DNA of 64,000 bases. Source: Mesotoga prima MesG1.Ag.4.2. Lineage in GTDB: Bacteria > Thermotogota > Thermotogae > Petrotogales > Kosmotogaceae. The translations under genes and the position numbers were made by a program. Shown piece by piece: positions 34,944 through 44,615 of the stretch (position 1 is its first letter; each line of letters starts with the position of its first letter). The notes beneath the pieces were generated by a model. It was not told the origin of the DNA. It did not search any database and was given only the letters and a program-made list of their open reading frames with translations. The stretch spans positions 1,922,001-1,986,000 of the forward strand of contig NC_017934.1 in the NCBI RefSeq assembly GCF_000147715.2, written 5' to 3'.

Positions 34944-35957
34944 CTAAAGCGCCCTTAACTTTTTGCGAAGTTCTTCATCAACTGAGCCAAGGGCGAAAAG
35001 CGTGATCTCGTCCGGTCTTAGCTTCTGAACCCTCTTGATCAGTTCAGCGAACTCGTCCCATCGACCTGTGTAATTGAATGCTCCAAGTCCGATTTTAATA
35101 TCTTTCAGCGATCCATGAAGACTGCGGATCTTCTCTATCCTGGTGATCACTTCATCCGGTTCCTTTCCATATGCCATAACGACGGCCGAATCAATCAACC
35201 CGCTCTTCAACCACTCTATCCAGGGTTGCAGACGCTCACTTACAGCTCTTTCTGAATAATCATCGTAGACCGCACAGGATAACTTTTTCCCTTTGGCTCT
35301 TACGACTTCGGAGATCATCGAGACCTGTCTCGTGATGGAATAGATTCTGAAGCGAACGAAGGTGTCCTTACTTTCGATAAGTTCCTCTCGATTGAGCCAC
35401 TTTCTGTATTCAGCGAGAGCAAGCGGATTGTAGCCGAAGCTCTTGAATGGGTACCTTATGAAGTCAAGATGAACCTCTTCCACATCGTAATTTGAAATTT
35501 CCGAAGCAATTTGGGCAGTGAATTCTCTCACATCTGGGATACCGGGATCTATGTACGGCCCGAATACTTCTTCTAAATTGCTAGATGAACACTCAAGCAT
35601 AGAATTGCCGCTCTCGTCTACGGTGATCCATTCCGGTCTCCTGTTCAATACATGCTTTTCGGAAAGGGGTCTTTGCTTTCCAAAACCCCAAACAAGGTTA
35701 ACGTTCATCCACGCCGAAATCTTGAACTCCCTTCCGCAAGCCTTTTCTATGGTCATCTGAAGTGCATCAAAGTCTTGAACTAATTCTTCGGCGGGAGGGA
35801 GCATATTTGAGGAGTAGTAAGAATCGGCGCGATTAACAACCTGTATGTAAGCCCTGAAGGCATTAATCCCGTCTAGCTTTTCGATCATTCTGCTCAGAGA
35901 TTCCCGAGATACGAGTTCCTTGCTAGGAACCCACACTTCCGGTCTGAATCCGCTCAT
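34944..35957 (-). CDS. Glycoside-hydrolase-like family 10 (GHL10/DUF187) protein
   Basis: 337 residues from the ATG at 35957, which has GGAGGAG 5 bases upstream; that site overlaps an earlier in-frame ATG at 35969. A TIM-barrel is indicated by ISAWMNVNLVWGFGKQ, DPGIPDVREFTAQIASE and the motif EEVHLDFIRYPFKSFG (about 165-180), which is shared with GHL10 proteins of bacterial cell surfaces. No signal peptide is visible, so it acts in the cytoplasm or the start is further away. The substrate is unknown. Confidence 0.8.
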   Translation of the reverse strand: MSGFRPEVWVPSKELVSRESLSRMIEKLDGINAFRAYIQVVNRADSYYSSNMLPPAEELVQDFDALQMTIEKACGREFKISAWMNVNLVWGFGKQRPLSEKHVLNRRPEWITVDESGNSMLECSSSNLEEVFGPYIDPGIPDVREFTAQIASEISNYDVEEVHLDFIRYPFKSFGYNPLALAEYRKWLNREELIESKDTFVRFRIYSITRQVSMISEVVRAKGKKLSCAVYDDYSERAVSERLQPWIEWLKSGLIDSAVVMAYGKEPDEVITRIEKIRSLHGSLKDIKIGLGAFNYTGRWDEFAELIKRVQKLRPDEITLFALGSVDEELRKKLRAL

Positions 35958-35998
35958 CTTCTCCTCCATTCAATATGTCGGCAATTCTGTCCAGACTA

Positions 35999-36850
35999 TC
36001 AGATGAAGTCGATCACGTTAGATTTTTCGCTTATTTCCGGGATTATTATGCCCTTGCCGTCCGCCATTACTACCGTTACGCCGGGGCCGTGACCGGTAAT
36101 TATACAGTCTCCGTGCACAACTACTCCGATTGTAACGGAGCCCTCCATATAACCTCCAAGTCCGAAAGAATCGTTGTGGTTCTCAAGGGCTACAAAATCG
36201 CCTATTCTTAGCCTGTCGAGACCGACTTTCTTTATGAGTGCCCTGTCATTTGTAATGATGTCGTAGTCTCCGCCGGAAGGATCTCCCGATCCTGAGCCGG
36301 AACCCATGAGATAGCCGGGTACTATTGCCCTAACTGGAAAGTGGATCTTTCCATCTCCTTCTCCAACGGGAATTCTATCGAGAAGTTCTGGATCGATATT
36401 GTAAACCCTTATCGAAGGATAGTCCTCAAGCACCAATCCCTGGCCGAATCCGACAACCTGTATCTTGTCTCCAATCGCCATCTTCTTCTTTATGTCTTCT
36501 TTGAAGTGAATCAAGACATGATTTATGCCGCCATGTTTGCCTATTACTATTCCCTTCTCCCCTTTTGCATCTCCGCTGATCAAAGTGGCCGAATTGCCGA
36601 TACAGGAATAGCCGACATATGCCGCGTTTTTGTCGTTGTCCGGGTTCTTCGTAGAAACATCCGGTTCAACATGGTCGCCCACCATCTTGAATGCGCTGTC
36701 CCCAAGAGCGAAGTTATAGGTTATTCCACCAGTGCCGGGAAAGAGTCTGGGAGTCCCATCGACTTCCAGTCTGAAGGGGCTTCTCCTCAAGGGATGGGCA
36801 ACTTCTCCGCTTACGGAGATCTTCACTACAGAAGCTTTGTTTGTACGCAA
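35999..36850 (-). CDS. DUF4438 protein, Thermotogota type
   Basis: About 283 residues. The conserved blocks are SGEVAHPL near the start, GTGGITYNFALGDSAF, GKHGGINHVLIHF, and MGSGSGSGDPSGGDYDI. A homologue of known structure exists in Thermotoga maritima (TM1086, from memory); its function is unknown. The start is uncertain: ATG 36865 has no ribosome site, whereas TTG 36850 has GGAGG 8 bases upstream, so I prefer TTG. It is followed closely by the GHL10 gene and they may form an operon. Confidence 0.85.
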   Translation of the reverse strand: MRTNKASVVKISVSGEVAHPLRRSPFRLEVDGTPRLFPGTGGITYNFALGDSAFKMVGDHVEPDVSTKNPDNDKNAAYVGYSCIGNSATLISGDAKGEKGIVIGKHGGINHVLIHFKEDIKKKMAIGDKIQVVGFGQGLVLEDYPSIRVYNIDPELLDRIPVGEGDGKIHFPVRAIVPGYLMGSGSGSGDPSGGDYDIITNDRALIKKVGLDRLRIGDFVALENHNDSFGLGGYMEGSVTIGVVVHGDCIITGHGPGVTVVMADGKGIIIPEISEKSNVIDFI

Positions 36851-36897
36851 TGTACTTTCCTCCATTCAATCGTTGTGTTGTTTTGAAGTACATATAT

Positions 36898-36939
36898 ATT
36901 ATATCAACCCGATAACGCTTGTCCGAACCGTGATATAAT
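36898..36939. promoter_or_regulatory. Divergent extended -10 promoters
   Basis: TGATATAAT occurs on both strands: plus-strand TATAAT at 36934-36939 in front of the GTPase gene, and minus-strand TATAAT at 36898-36903 in front of the DUF4438 gene. Both have the TGN extension. The plus-strand transcript would have a leader of only about 14 bases, containing GGAGG. Confidence 0.6.
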
Positions 36940-36958
36940 CCACGCTGGAGGTTATAAG

Positions 36959-37795
36959 ATGTTTTATCCGGGACATATACAGAAGGCAAAAAGACAGATT
37001 CAGAATTACATAAAATCGGTTGATGGAATAGTCGAGCTGCTCGATGCGAGAATCCCTCTTTCGAGCAGAGCCTATGAAGCAGAGAAATTGTTTCAAAAGA
37101 AACAGCGCATTGTCGTTCTAAACAAATCCGATCTCGCCGATCCGAAGATCACTTCGATGTGGAGAGACTATTTCAAGTCAGAGGGAAGTGACGTTGTCGA
37201 AGCCTCGCTGAGATCGACCGACGCAAAGCAGTTCATTATAAGAGAAATAGTACCGTTATTGAAAAGCAGATTCTACGAAAAGAGATTCATGGTTGTAGGA
37301 ACGCCAAACGTTGGGAAGTCGACATTTATCAACAGACTCAAAGGCAAGAAATCACTGGCCGTTGGAAATAGGCCGGGAATAACTCGAGGGGTCCAGTGGA
37401 TAAACGTCTCGGAGAGTATAGCAGTTCTCGACACGCCGGGGATACTATATTCAGATCTCCGATCTCCACACATAACTACGAAGCTTCTTGCGGTTGGTTC
37501 CCTACCGTACGAGAAGTTTGACCCTCTTGACGCCTTCGAAAGGGTGCTTGCCCTAATTGTCGAGAGGTATGGGAAAGGTCTCCTCGAGGATTACCTCGGT
37601 GAGGAATTCTCCAATCAAGAAGAGTTTGTCGAGAAGTTCTGCAGAAGAAGAAACTATCTTGCCAAACAGGGGGCGCTCGACACTACCAGAGGAGCCCACA
37701 CTTTTCTCAGGGAGGTCGCTGCCGGGAAGGCAGGCAGACTCTCTTTCGAAGATCCTGAAAGCTTTTACACCAGTGATTCGCCAGAAATGGAGTGA
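36959..37795 (+). CDS. rbgA: Ribosome biogenesis GTPase, YlqF/RbgA family
   Basis: Circularly permuted GTPase that assists late assembly of the 50S subunit. 278 residues. The permuted order is visible: G4 NKSD (about 54-57) comes first, then G1 GTPNVGKST (about 114-122), G2 with RPGITRGVQW and G3 DTPG (about 159-162). MFYPGHIQKAKRQI is the typical start. Its last 31 bases overlap the end of the convergent radical SAM gene. Confidence 0.93.
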   Translation: MFYPGHIQKAKRQIQNYIKSVDGIVELLDARIPLSSRAYEAEKLFQKKQRIVVLNKSDLADPKITSMWRDYFKSEGSDVVEASLRSTDAKQFIIREIVPLLKSRFYEKRFMVVGTPNVGKSTFINRLKGKKSLAVGNRPGITRGVQWINVSESIAVLDTPGILYSDLRSPHITTKLLAVGSLPYEKFDPLDAFERVLALIVERYGKGLLEDYLGEEFSNQEEFVEKFCRRRNYLAKQGALDTTRGAHTFLREVAAGKAGRLSFEDPESFYTSDSPEME

Positions 37796-39000
37796 TTTCT
37801 CGCTTTGTTTCTCAAATCGCTCCATATGCGATCGATGAAGCTATAGGTCAGCCATTCTTCTACTATGTGCAGTTTTCTCGTGCCGATTCTGGTTGGTTTG
37901 ACGATGCCCTCCTCTCTTTGGAAATATCCCCTTGCTATTGCGGAGTGAAGGAGATATCTCATCCTCACCGGAAGCCTTCCGAAGTGTTCTTCAAGACGGC
38001 GGAGATCTAGTTGACCACCGTAAAGTGCCCAGAAAGAGTAATAGAGAATCGCTGAAAACTTCACCATTTTGATTGTCTTACTGACAGGAAGCTTTCCAGA
38101 ATCGAGAAATGAGTAGTATTCATCGAGCGAAAAGGTGTTGGTTCGAAACTCCTTTCCATTAAAGGAAGAAGCGCTCGTGCCAATTCCCAAAAAGAACTCG
38201 CGTGAAACAGAGCTGTATTTTCTTCCTTCGTTTCTCTTCTTGAAGGTCCAGAGTGAGTCCCTAATATAACCTTTTGAGAGAGCGACGTTTTCCAGTTCTT
38301 CCAGAATCTCGAGTTCCTTCTCGGGATCGTTCTTAGTGTTTTTGTACGCCGTATCTGCGAAACGCATCATTGGATAGACTGATACCTGTTCCGGGCCGTA
38401 AGAAATAGCCGTCTCAAGATCCTCTACGATTCTTCTCCGCTCAAGCTGGTAATCGAAGATCAAGTCAACGTCAACAAAGTCAAAGCCCGCCGAAGTAGTC
38501 GCGGCTATCGAATTCAGCGAAACGACGGAATCCTGTCTCCTTCGCCCCATCGAGTTCAAAGTGAAATCGTCGAAGGATTGGATCCCGAGACTAACGAAGT
38601 TAACGCCAGTCTCTCTTATTTCCTCAAGCCTCTTGCTGGAGACATCTGCCGGGTGGATTTCAAGAGCGATTTCGCCATCAGTCATTTCCCTGAAATGGGA
38701 GACGACTCCCTTTAGAAGGTCCAGGTCATAAGAAGGTGTCCCGCCCCCTATGTATATGGAACTGAATTGTCCAACTCTCTGTAGTTCGGATTCGCGCTTC
38801 AAAGCCGTCAAGTATTTGTTTGTCAGTTTAGAGTCGTATTTGATTTTGTTGTAGGGGCAGAAGCTGCAAAACTCCGGGCAAAATGGCACGTGAATATACA
38901 GCCCTGGAGATGAATCGAAGGCCATCGGGCCACTACCATCCACGTTTTGTATTCTGAACAGCTTTTTTCCAAGTTCCATGACTCTTTCGGCCAGACCCAT
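37765..39000 (-). CDS. HemW/HemN-like radical SAM protein
   Basis: 411 residues. The radical SAM cluster motif is Cys41-x3-Cys45-x2-Cys48 in YIHVPFCPEFCSFCPYNK. YIGGGTPSYD and GVNFVSLGIQSFDD follow, as in oxygen-independent coproporphyrinogen oxidase-like proteins. No other haem genes are nearby, so a haem-chaperone (HemW) or other role is more likely than coproporphyrinogen oxidation. GGGAGGG precedes the ATG. The ends of this gene and rbgA overlap tail to tail. Confidence 0.87.
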   Translation of the reverse strand: MGLAERVMELGKKLFRIQNVDGSGPMAFDSSPGLYIHVPFCPEFCSFCPYNKIKYDSKLTNKYLTALKRESELQRVGQFSSIYIGGGTPSYDLDLLKGVVSHFREMTDGEIALEIHPADVSSKRLEEIRETGVNFVSLGIQSFDDFTLNSMGRRRQDSVVSLNSIAATTSAGFDFVDVDLIFDYQLERRRIVEDLETAISYGPEQVSVYPMMRFADTAYKNTKNDPEKELEILEELENVALSKGYIRDSLWTFKKRNEGRKYSSVSREFFLGIGTSASSFNGKEFRTNTFSLDEYYSFLDSGKLPVSKTIKMVKFSAILYYSFWALYGGQLDLRRLEEHFGRLPVRMRYLLHSAIARGYFQREEGIVKPTRIGTRKLHIVEEWLTYSFIDRIWSDLRNKARNHSISGESLV

Positions 39001-39090
39001 TTTTCGCCCTCCCGCTCCATTCTAGTACGTAAAGTGTGTTAATATAATATATGTTCTGAGCATATATCTCATCCTATCTGGAGGTGTTAC

Positions 39091-40437
39091 ATGAAAAAGG
39101 ACGTAGTAATAGTGGGAGGAGGTCCAGCCGGAATCGTCACGGCGATGACGGCAAAGAAGACCTATCCCGACAAGAGCATTGTGGTTATTAGAAGGGAACG
39201 TGAAGGAGTAGTCCCCTGTGGAATTCCCTACATATTCCATACTCTTCCGACTGTAGATGCCAATACCATGCCTATTAAAGGCGCTGAGGATCTGGGAATC
39301 GATTTTATTTTCGATGAAGTTGATGAGATCAGCACTGATTCCAAAATGGTTAAGCTCTCCGGTGGGGAGTCTATCGAATATGAGAAGCTGGTTATCGCCA
39401 CTGGTTCACAACCGATATTTCCTCCAATAAAGGGCAGCAAGCTTCCTGGTGTCTTTACCATAGCCAAGGACAGAGAGTATCTGAAGAGTGTATACGCTGC
39501 CGCCAAATCGGCGAAGAAAGTAGTGGTCGTTGGTGGAGGTTTTATAGGAGTTGAGGTTTCGGACGAGATCCTCTCCGACGGCAAAGAAGTCTATCTGGTC
39601 GAGGCCGTTGACCAGATATTGATGGCGGCCTTTGACAAGGAATTCGGAACCATGGTAAGCGAAAGACTTGAGAAGAAAGGCATGAAACTGCGCACCGGTA
39701 TGAAGCTGTGTGAGATCAAAGGAGAAGACAAGGTCTCCGGAGTCGTACTTGACAATGGTGAAGAGATCGAAGCAGATATGGTGATACTTTCAATAGGGTA
39801 CAGGCCGAACGTGAAGCTTCTGGAGAACATCCCCGTTCACAGGGGTATAACCGGTGGAATCTGGGCCGATGAATACATGAGAACCAGTGTTCAAGACGTC
39901 TTTGCAGCCGGTGACTGCGTCGAACACAAGTGCTTCTTCACGAGAAAGCCCAGTAGACTGATGCTGGCCTCCACAGCTGCTTTTGAGGCAAGAGTGGCTG
40001 GTTCGAATCTTTTCAGCCTAAAGATGGTAAGGGAGAATCACGGAAATCTTGGAGTGTTCTCCACTTCGGTGGCCGGGCTTACGGTCGCTGCTGCAGGTCT
40101 TACTGAGTGTACAGCAAAGATGGAGAATTTTGATTACGTGGTCGGGGTTGCAAAGGGAATAGACAGACATCCCGGTTCGCTTCCCGACAAGTCGGAAATC
40201 TTTGTCAAGATGGTCTTCTCCAAGGAGAGCGGGATTCTTCTTGGAGCCCAGATGGCAGGCGGAAAGAGTGTCGGAGAGATGATCAATATTATCGGGCTAG
40301 GTTTGCAGAAAGGAATAACCGTGAACGATTTCCTCACGATGCAGATCGGTTCCCATCCACTACTCACGGCTGCCCCTACTAGCTATCCGTTAACTTTAGC
40401 GGCTGAAAATGCTCTAATGAATTTGAGAAAGGAATAA
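39091..40437 (+). CDS. FAD-dependent NAD(P)H oxidoreductase, CoA-disulfide reductase/NADH oxidase family
   Basis: 448 residues. FAD motif VVIVGGGPAGIVTAM (5-19), a single redox cysteine Cys43 in VVPCGIPYIFHT, NAD(P)H motif KVVVVGGGFIGVEVSDEIL (about 142-160), and VFAAGDCVE near residue 270. Relatives include NADH oxidases, CoA-disulfide reductases and CoA-dependent NAD(P)H sulfur reductases, so a role in sulfur or peroxide reduction is possible; sequence alone does not choose. A strong terminator follows. Confidence 0.87.
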   Translation: MKKDVVIVGGGPAGIVTAMTAKKTYPDKSIVVIRREREGVVPCGIPYIFHTLPTVDANTMPIKGAEDLGIDFIFDEVDEISTDSKMVKLSGGESIEYEKLVIATGSQPIFPPIKGSKLPGVFTIAKDREYLKSVYAAAKSAKKVVVVGGGFIGVEVSDEILSDGKEVYLVEAVDQILMAAFDKEFGTMVSERLEKKGMKLRTGMKLCEIKGEDKVSGVVLDNGEEIEADMVILSIGYRPNVKLLENIPVHRGITGGIWADEYMRTSVQDVFAAGDCVEHKCFFTRKPSRLMLASTAAFEARVAGSNLFSLKMVRENHGNLGVFSTSVAGLTVAAAGLTECTAKMENFDYVVGVAKGIDRHPGSLPDKSEIFVKMVFSKESGILLGAQMAGGKSVGEMINIIGLGLQKGITVNDFLTMQIGSHPLLTAAPTSYPLTLAAENALMNLRKE

Positions 40438-40453
40438 GAAACACTACAAATAG

Positions 40454-40485
40454 AAGAAGCTACCTTTAGGGTAGCTTCTTTTTAT
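40454..40485. terminator. Bidirectional intrinsic terminator
   Basis: 11-base perfect stem AAGAAGCTACC/GGTAGCTTCTT with a TTTAG loop and a T-run (TTTTT) on the plus strand. It lies between the convergent oxidoreductase and phosphoglycerate mutase genes and can serve both. Confidence 0.88.
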
Positions 40486-40496
40486 GTTGAAGGATA

Positions 40497-41243
40497 TCAC
40501 TTTGCTTTCCCCTGATTAGCGACGGCCTGTTGTGCCTTTGCAATCTCTTCGGGGTCGCCCAGATAATAGTGCTTTATTGGTTTTAGACCGTCATCCAGTT
40601 CATAGACTAGAGGTATTCCGGTCGGAATGTTCAATCCTACGATCTCCTCGTCTGGGATATTGTCCAGATACTTGACAAGTGCCCTAAGGCTATTTCCGTG
40701 GGCTACTATCAGCACTTTCTTTCCAGACTTTATCTGTGTGGATATCTCATTTTTCCAAAGTGGCAGGAATCTTGCCACTGTGTCCTTAAGACATTCGGTT
40801 CTGGGGAGTTCCTCATCTGAAAGAGACCTGTATTTCGGGTCGTGACCTGGAAATCTCTCGTCACTCTCTTCGAGCGCAGGCGGCCGAATATCGTAGCTCC
40901 TCCTCCAGATCTTCACCTGTTCTTCGCCATGTTTTGCGGCGGTCTCAGCTTTGTTAAGGCCCTGGAGGGCTCCATAGTGTCTCTCGTTCAGTCTCCAGTC
41001 CTTGATCACCGGAATCCACATGAGATCCATTTCGTCCATTATGTACCAAAGGGTTCTTATTGCCCTCTTCAGAACTGAAGTGTAGGCAAGATCGAAATCG
41101 TATCCATCGGCCTTCAGCACCTTCCCCGCATTCTCTGCTTCCTCTCTTCCCTTTTCGGAGAGATCAACATCGGTCCAGCCAGTGAAACGGTTCTCTTTGT
41201 TCCATGTGCTTTCTCCGTGTCTTACCAGTACGAGTTTGGTCAT
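40497..41243 (-). CDS. gpmA: 2,3-bisphosphoglycerate-dependent phosphoglycerate mutase
   Basis: Glycolytic enzyme that interconverts 3- and 2-phosphoglycerate. 248 residues. [12 protein letters not shown] (4-15) holds the phosphohistidine His9; [15 protein letters not shown] and [10 protein letters not shown] follow with the other active-site residues. The length and motifs are those of the dimeric GpmA type. AAGGAGG precedes the ATG. Confidence 0.96.
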   Translation of the reverse strand: MTKLVLVRHGESTWNKENRFTGWTDVDLSEKGREEAENAGKVLKADGYDFDLAYTSVLKRAIRTLWYIMDEMDLMWIPVIKDWRLNERHYGALQGLNKAETAAKHGEEQVKIWRRSYDIRPPALEESDERFPGHDPKYRSLSDEELPRTECLKDTVARFLPLWKNEISTQIKSGKKVLIVAHGNSLRALVKYLDNIPDEEIVGLNIPTGIPLVYELDDGLKPIKHYYLGDPEEIAKAQQAVANQGKAK

Positions 41244-41341
41244 CTTTCTCCTCCTTCCTTATATCTCCTACATTATAAACTATTCTTCAAACTGAGGTAG
41301 ATCGGTCCATCTTTTGAAAGAAAATTCAATAGTTCACGGTC

Positions 41342-42163
41342 TTATTTCCTGTTCTTTGTCATCCATTCGACCGCGAAATCTACCAGTTCTACTTGGGGAA
41401 TTAAGACTGCTTTTCCATATCCAACCACTCCCCTATTGACAGTTGTTGGGAAGGCTTCTTCGAAAGTTTTTCCTATCGTTTCAAAGTCTTCCGTTTCAAG
41501 CTCATAGTCGATGAACTCTCTCCAGACTCTCTTTCCGTTTTCAATTATAGGGGCTCCATCTTTGCAAAGTTTTCTCGATGGAAAATCGGCGCGGTACTCT
41601 GCAAGATGTAAAGAGCTGTTATTCCGATGGCTCACCCCCAGGAGCAATATGTAAGCATTGAGATCATACAATCTGGCCAGAGGCGATCCCTCTCCCATTC
41701 CAAACTCCAGTTCGTGGTTATCTACTATGTAAGAGGCTCTCTTGCCTCTCGCAACGAAAGAAACCTGGGGGTGATCGCTCCTGATAACACCCTTCATCTT
41801 TCTAAAGGTCTCGGGGATTACACCCATTCCTCTGGTGGGGGTTTCGACCCTGTTGAAGGGAGGCATTGTCCTTCTAATTGGGTCGAACCAGCTCTCTGGA
41901 ACAGGGGGATTTGTCCAGTTAGATGGCTCGCTTAGATCTCCGGAATGAGCCGGCATAACAAGAGTTCCATCCTCGTCTAGAATTGTTTCAAGTGCCTTTA
42001 CTACGGCAACAGCACCGCCACATACCCAGCCCAGCCTGCTCAGGGAAGAATGTACTAGCAATACCATTCCCCTTTTGACTCCAAGTTGTTTAAGACTGGA
42101 GATAAGACTCTTCGTAGTTACCGGCCCGTTATTGCTCAGCTTCACTGCTTCTGCTTCACTCAT
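41342..42163 (-). CDS. AAC(3)-family N-acetyltransferase
   Basis: 273 residues of the aminoglycoside 3-N-acetyltransferase/YokD family. Family signatures are VLLVHSSLSRLGWVCGGAVAVVKAL (in two short pieces, about 34-58), GTLVMPAHSGDLSEP, and RSDHPQVSFVARGKRA. Chromosomal members in non-producers often do not give antibiotic resistance and act on unknown amines, so the name is a family label only. GGGAG precedes the start. Confidence 0.88.
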   Translation of the reverse strand: MSEAEAVKLSNNGPVTTKSLISSLKQLGVKRGMVLLVHSSLSRLGWVCGGAVAVVKALETILDEDGTLVMPAHSGDLSEPSNWTNPPVPESWFDPIRRTMPPFNRVETPTRGMGVIPETFRKMKGVIRSDHPQVSFVARGKRASYIVDNHELEFGMGEGSPLARLYDLNAYILLLGVSHRNNSSLHLAEYRADFPSRKLCKDGAPIIENGKRVWREFIDYELETEDFETIGKTFEEAFPTTVNRGVVGYGKAVLIPQVELVDFAVEWMTKNRK

Positions 42164-42198
42164 TTACTACTCCCGAAAATCGATCACAATGAACTTCA

Positions 42199-42594
42199 TC
42201 ATTTCGCGATCAACCATTTTATTTCAATCTCGGCGCTTCTCCTGTCTGCGGAAGAGTCCTCAAAAATGACCTTCAGATTGTATTCACCATCGCCTTCAAA
42301 GATCAATTCATTTTTCGTTTCTTCCCAATCATCGGCGAGACTGGCGACTTCTTTCCCGTCCCTTTCCACTACCAGATATGCGTTGTTGCCGATCATAACT
42401 TTTTTGTCCATTCGCGCTATAAGCTGCTGACCCGGCCTGAGTGAGACGGTGGCAAAGCTGTTTCCCGAATCTCTGGCATAGAGTGTCTTACTCTCGTAGC
42501 CGTCGAATCCAGCCAGGCAGAGTGTCAAGATCACAAGCCCGATTATTCCCAGAATTGTAAAAAAACGACCTACATCGATAAGGGTCAAAGTCAT
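42199..42594 (-). CDS. Small protein with one N-terminal membrane segment, unknown function
   Basis: 131 residues. A single hydrophobic segment (FFTILGIIGLVILTLCLAGF, about 11-30) anchors a beta-rich extracytoplasmic domain with LRPGQQLIARMD and GEYNLKVIFED. No family recognised. A TATAAT on the minus strand (42623-42628) and ACGGAGG support expression. It ends 35 bases before the AAC(3) gene starts, so the two may be co-transcribed. The 277 bases upstream, to 42871, contain only a doubtful 27-codon frame at 42741. Confidence 0.65.
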   Translation of the reverse strand: MTLTLIDVGRFFTILGIIGLVILTLCLAGFDGYESKTLYARDSGNSFATVSLRPGQQLIARMDKKVMIGNNAYLVVERDGKEVASLADDWEETKNELIFEGDGEYNLKVIFEDSSADRRSAEIEIKWLIAK

Positions 42595-42871
42595 TACCTC
42601 CGTAGTAGCCTGTATTAGATAAATTATAACCGAATTAATCCGAGATGTCGTTCTTAGAACCGCTGATAGAGCAGAAATTTGAGACTGTAATCACGTCTAA
42701 TTAGGACGATTTCAGTCGATGTATAATTGAAAGGATAATTATGAGCCTCATGTCTAGAATTAATGGCTTTCCGTTTTCAAATATTAGATTCGCATTCACT
42801 ATATCCATTTGGTTTTGGACATGAGAGACTATATTATTGTTATAGAGATAGTTGAAAGGGGGTAAACTGCC

Positions 42872-43498
42872 TTGAAGATAATTATCTTTGGTGGTACCGG
42901 AAGAGTGGGGAGGGTCATTCTAGATAGGGCCTTAGGCGAAAATCATATAGTCACAGTCTTCGTTGGAGACGTTTCAAAGTTGACCGTAAGAAAAGAGAAT
43001 CTTAGGATCTTCCAGGGGGACGTCTTCAACAGTCAGAGTGTAAGGGACGCAATAAGAGGTCAGGATGCCATAATCAGTGCCCTCGGTCCAGACAATTCAG
43101 GCAGTGTCAACGATACCCTGGCAGTAGCTATGAAAAATATTGTCAGTGGCGCAAGAGAAACCGAGGTAAACAAGATAGTCACGATCGCGAATTCCGGGAT
43201 TCTTCAGCTTTCCCCTAGAGAGCTAAGGCTCGATTCTCCCAACTATCCTCAGTACCTGAAAAAATCTTCAAGAGAATTTCTGGACGCGTTCGAAATCCTC
43301 AAGACTTCTGAACTGGATTGGGTTGTCGTATGTCCTCCATTCATGACTTTTTCGGAGGGCAACCAGAGTTACAGGGTTTCTGCCGATTTCCTTCCAGAAA
43401 ATGGAGTGAAGATTTCGGTTCAGGATGTCGCTGAATTTGCCTTCAAACAGTTGTTCACCTCTGAGTACTCTCAGAAGAGAGTTGGAATAGCCTATTAG
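42872..43498 (+). CDS. Atypical short-chain dehydrogenase (NAD(P)-binding, NmrA-like)
   Basis: 208 residues, TTG start 9 bases after AAAGGGGG. The nucleotide motif is IIIFGGTGRVGRVIL (3-17), followed by DAIISALGPD and a central ANSGILQ. The catalytic Tyr-Lys pair of classical SDRs is missing, as in NmrA and biliverdin reductase B relatives. It probably binds NAD(P)H and reduces a small substrate or senses redox state. It starts a three-gene group with the TMEM175-like and DUF4345-like membrane proteins. Confidence 0.85.
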   Translation: MKIIIFGGTGRVGRVILDRALGENHIVTVFVGDVSKLTVRKENLRIFQGDVFNSQSVRDAIRGQDAIISALGPDNSGSVNDTLAVAMKNIVSGARETEVNKIVTIANSGILQLSPRELRLDSPNYPQYLKKSSREFLDAFEILKTSELDWVVVCPPFMTFSEGNQSYRVSADFLPENGVKISVQDVAEFAFKQLFTSEYSQKRVGIAY

Positions 43499-43510
43499 AA
43501 TGGAGTTATC

Positions 43511-44122
43511 TTGAAAAGAGAAAGCCCCGGTTCGGAAATACGTATTAACAGGCTGGAGGCACTTACCGATGGTGTTTTTGCCATTGCCATGACTATTCTC
43601 GTCCTATCACTCGAAGTACCAAGCAGAAGTCAGGTCACGAGCCAAAGCGAACTTGTTCAGAACATCATGAGCAAGGGTTATCAGTTTTTGAGCTACTTCA
43701 TATCCTTCTTCGTTATTGGATCGATCTGGATCTCGACTATAAGGAGAACACACATTCTCAATAAGACCGATTACAAACACCTTTGGCTCAACATGCTCAA
43801 TCTCTTTTTCGTCACGACGATTCCTTTCACTACATCCCTTTTGGGAGATTACGGCGAGTATGAATTTGCAGAGGTGCTCTTCCACTTAGATATCTTGATA
43901 CTTGAGACAATCGCTCTAGTTCAGTGGCAGTATCTGATGAATAACAAGGATCTGATCCGTGAAGATGCAATAGATGATTCAAATTTAATCTACTATAGAA
44001 AAGTCTACATCTTTCATGTAATTGTTCCTTTGCTCGGTATTGCGGTCTCGGTGTTTACTCCCGTTTGGAGCAACCTTGTCTATCTCGTCATATTTTTCAG
44101 GGTGTTCTTTATCCGCAGGTAA
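43511..44122 (+). CDS. TMEM175-like (DUF1211) potassium-channel family protein
   Basis: 203 residues with six membrane helices. RLEALTDGVFAIAMTILVLSL (about 14-34) is the first-helix motif of bacterial TMEM175 channels; the usual FSDG reads LTDG here. The family forms tetrameric K+ leak channels. TTG start with TGGAG 6 bases upstream; 12 bases after the SDR gene. Confidence 0.87.
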   Translation: MKRESPGSEIRINRLEALTDGVFAIAMTILVLSLEVPSRSQVTSQSELVQNIMSKGYQFLSYFISFFVIGSIWISTIRRTHILNKTDYKHLWLNMLNLFFVTTIPFTTSLLGDYGEYEFAEVLFHLDILILETIALVQWQYLMNNKDLIREDAIDDSNLIYYRKVYIFHVIVPLLGIAVSVFTPVWSNLVYLVIFFRVFFIRR

Positions 44123-44172
44123 TACTACGGAACATAAATAATTGCTAGAATATATCCATAATCTAGGGGGCG

Positions 44173-44529
44173 ATGGAAATAGCTTTCACCATTATTCGTT
44201 TTATAGTTGCGGTTCTAACTGCCGTAACCGGTGTGTATATAGTATTGAGACCTGAATCCTACGCAAAACTTGCCGAGTTTTCGACCGGCAATTCAAGAGG
44301 GAGAACCGAGGTAAAGACTATTATGGGGGGAACCTTTATAGGGCTGGGAGTGGCTCCAATAATTCTCCTTGGCTCAACGATTGCCTTCATTTTTCTGGGA
44401 ATAGTTTATTTGTTCATCGCGGCAACGCGGATTTTATCAATGTTTGTGGACAAGTCATTCACGTTCACCAATTTAATTATCCTTCTTGTTGAAATGGCTT
44501 TTGGTCTAATTATGGTGATTCGTGTATGA
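44173..44529 (+). CDS. Small DUF4345-like membrane protein
   Basis: 118 residues with about four membrane helices and a central GNSRGRTEVKTIMGGTFIGLG, which resembles the DUF4345 family. Function unknown. It lies at the end of the group beginning with the SDR gene and is closed by a terminator. Confidence 0.7.
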   Translation: MEIAFTIIRFIVAVLTAVTGVYIVLRPESYAKLAEFSTGNSRGRTEVKTIMGGTFIGLGVAPIILLGSTIAFIFLGIVYLFIAATRILSMFVDKSFTFTNLIILLVEMAFGLIMVIRV

Positions 44530-44536
44530 ACTTATA

Positions 44537-44561
44537 AAAACCGACTTAGGTCGGTTTTTTT
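44537..44561 (+). terminator. Intrinsic terminator
   Basis: Nine-base perfect stem AAAACCGAC/GTCGGTTTT with a TTAG loop followed by more T residues. It closes the SDR-TMEM175-DUF4345 group. An ATG right in its T-run (44562) is therefore an unlikely start for the next gene. Confidence 0.88.
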
Positions 44562-44615
44562 ATGCAAAGAATCCCTACCCTTGTGAGCTCGACTGAAGAA
44601 ATGGAGGAAAAGAAA

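Noticed and set aside
42741-42824. 27-codon frame upstream of the SDR gene with a TATAAT at 42722
   Set aside because: The -35 is poor, the ribosome site is weak and there is no sign of attenuation or conservation; too little support.
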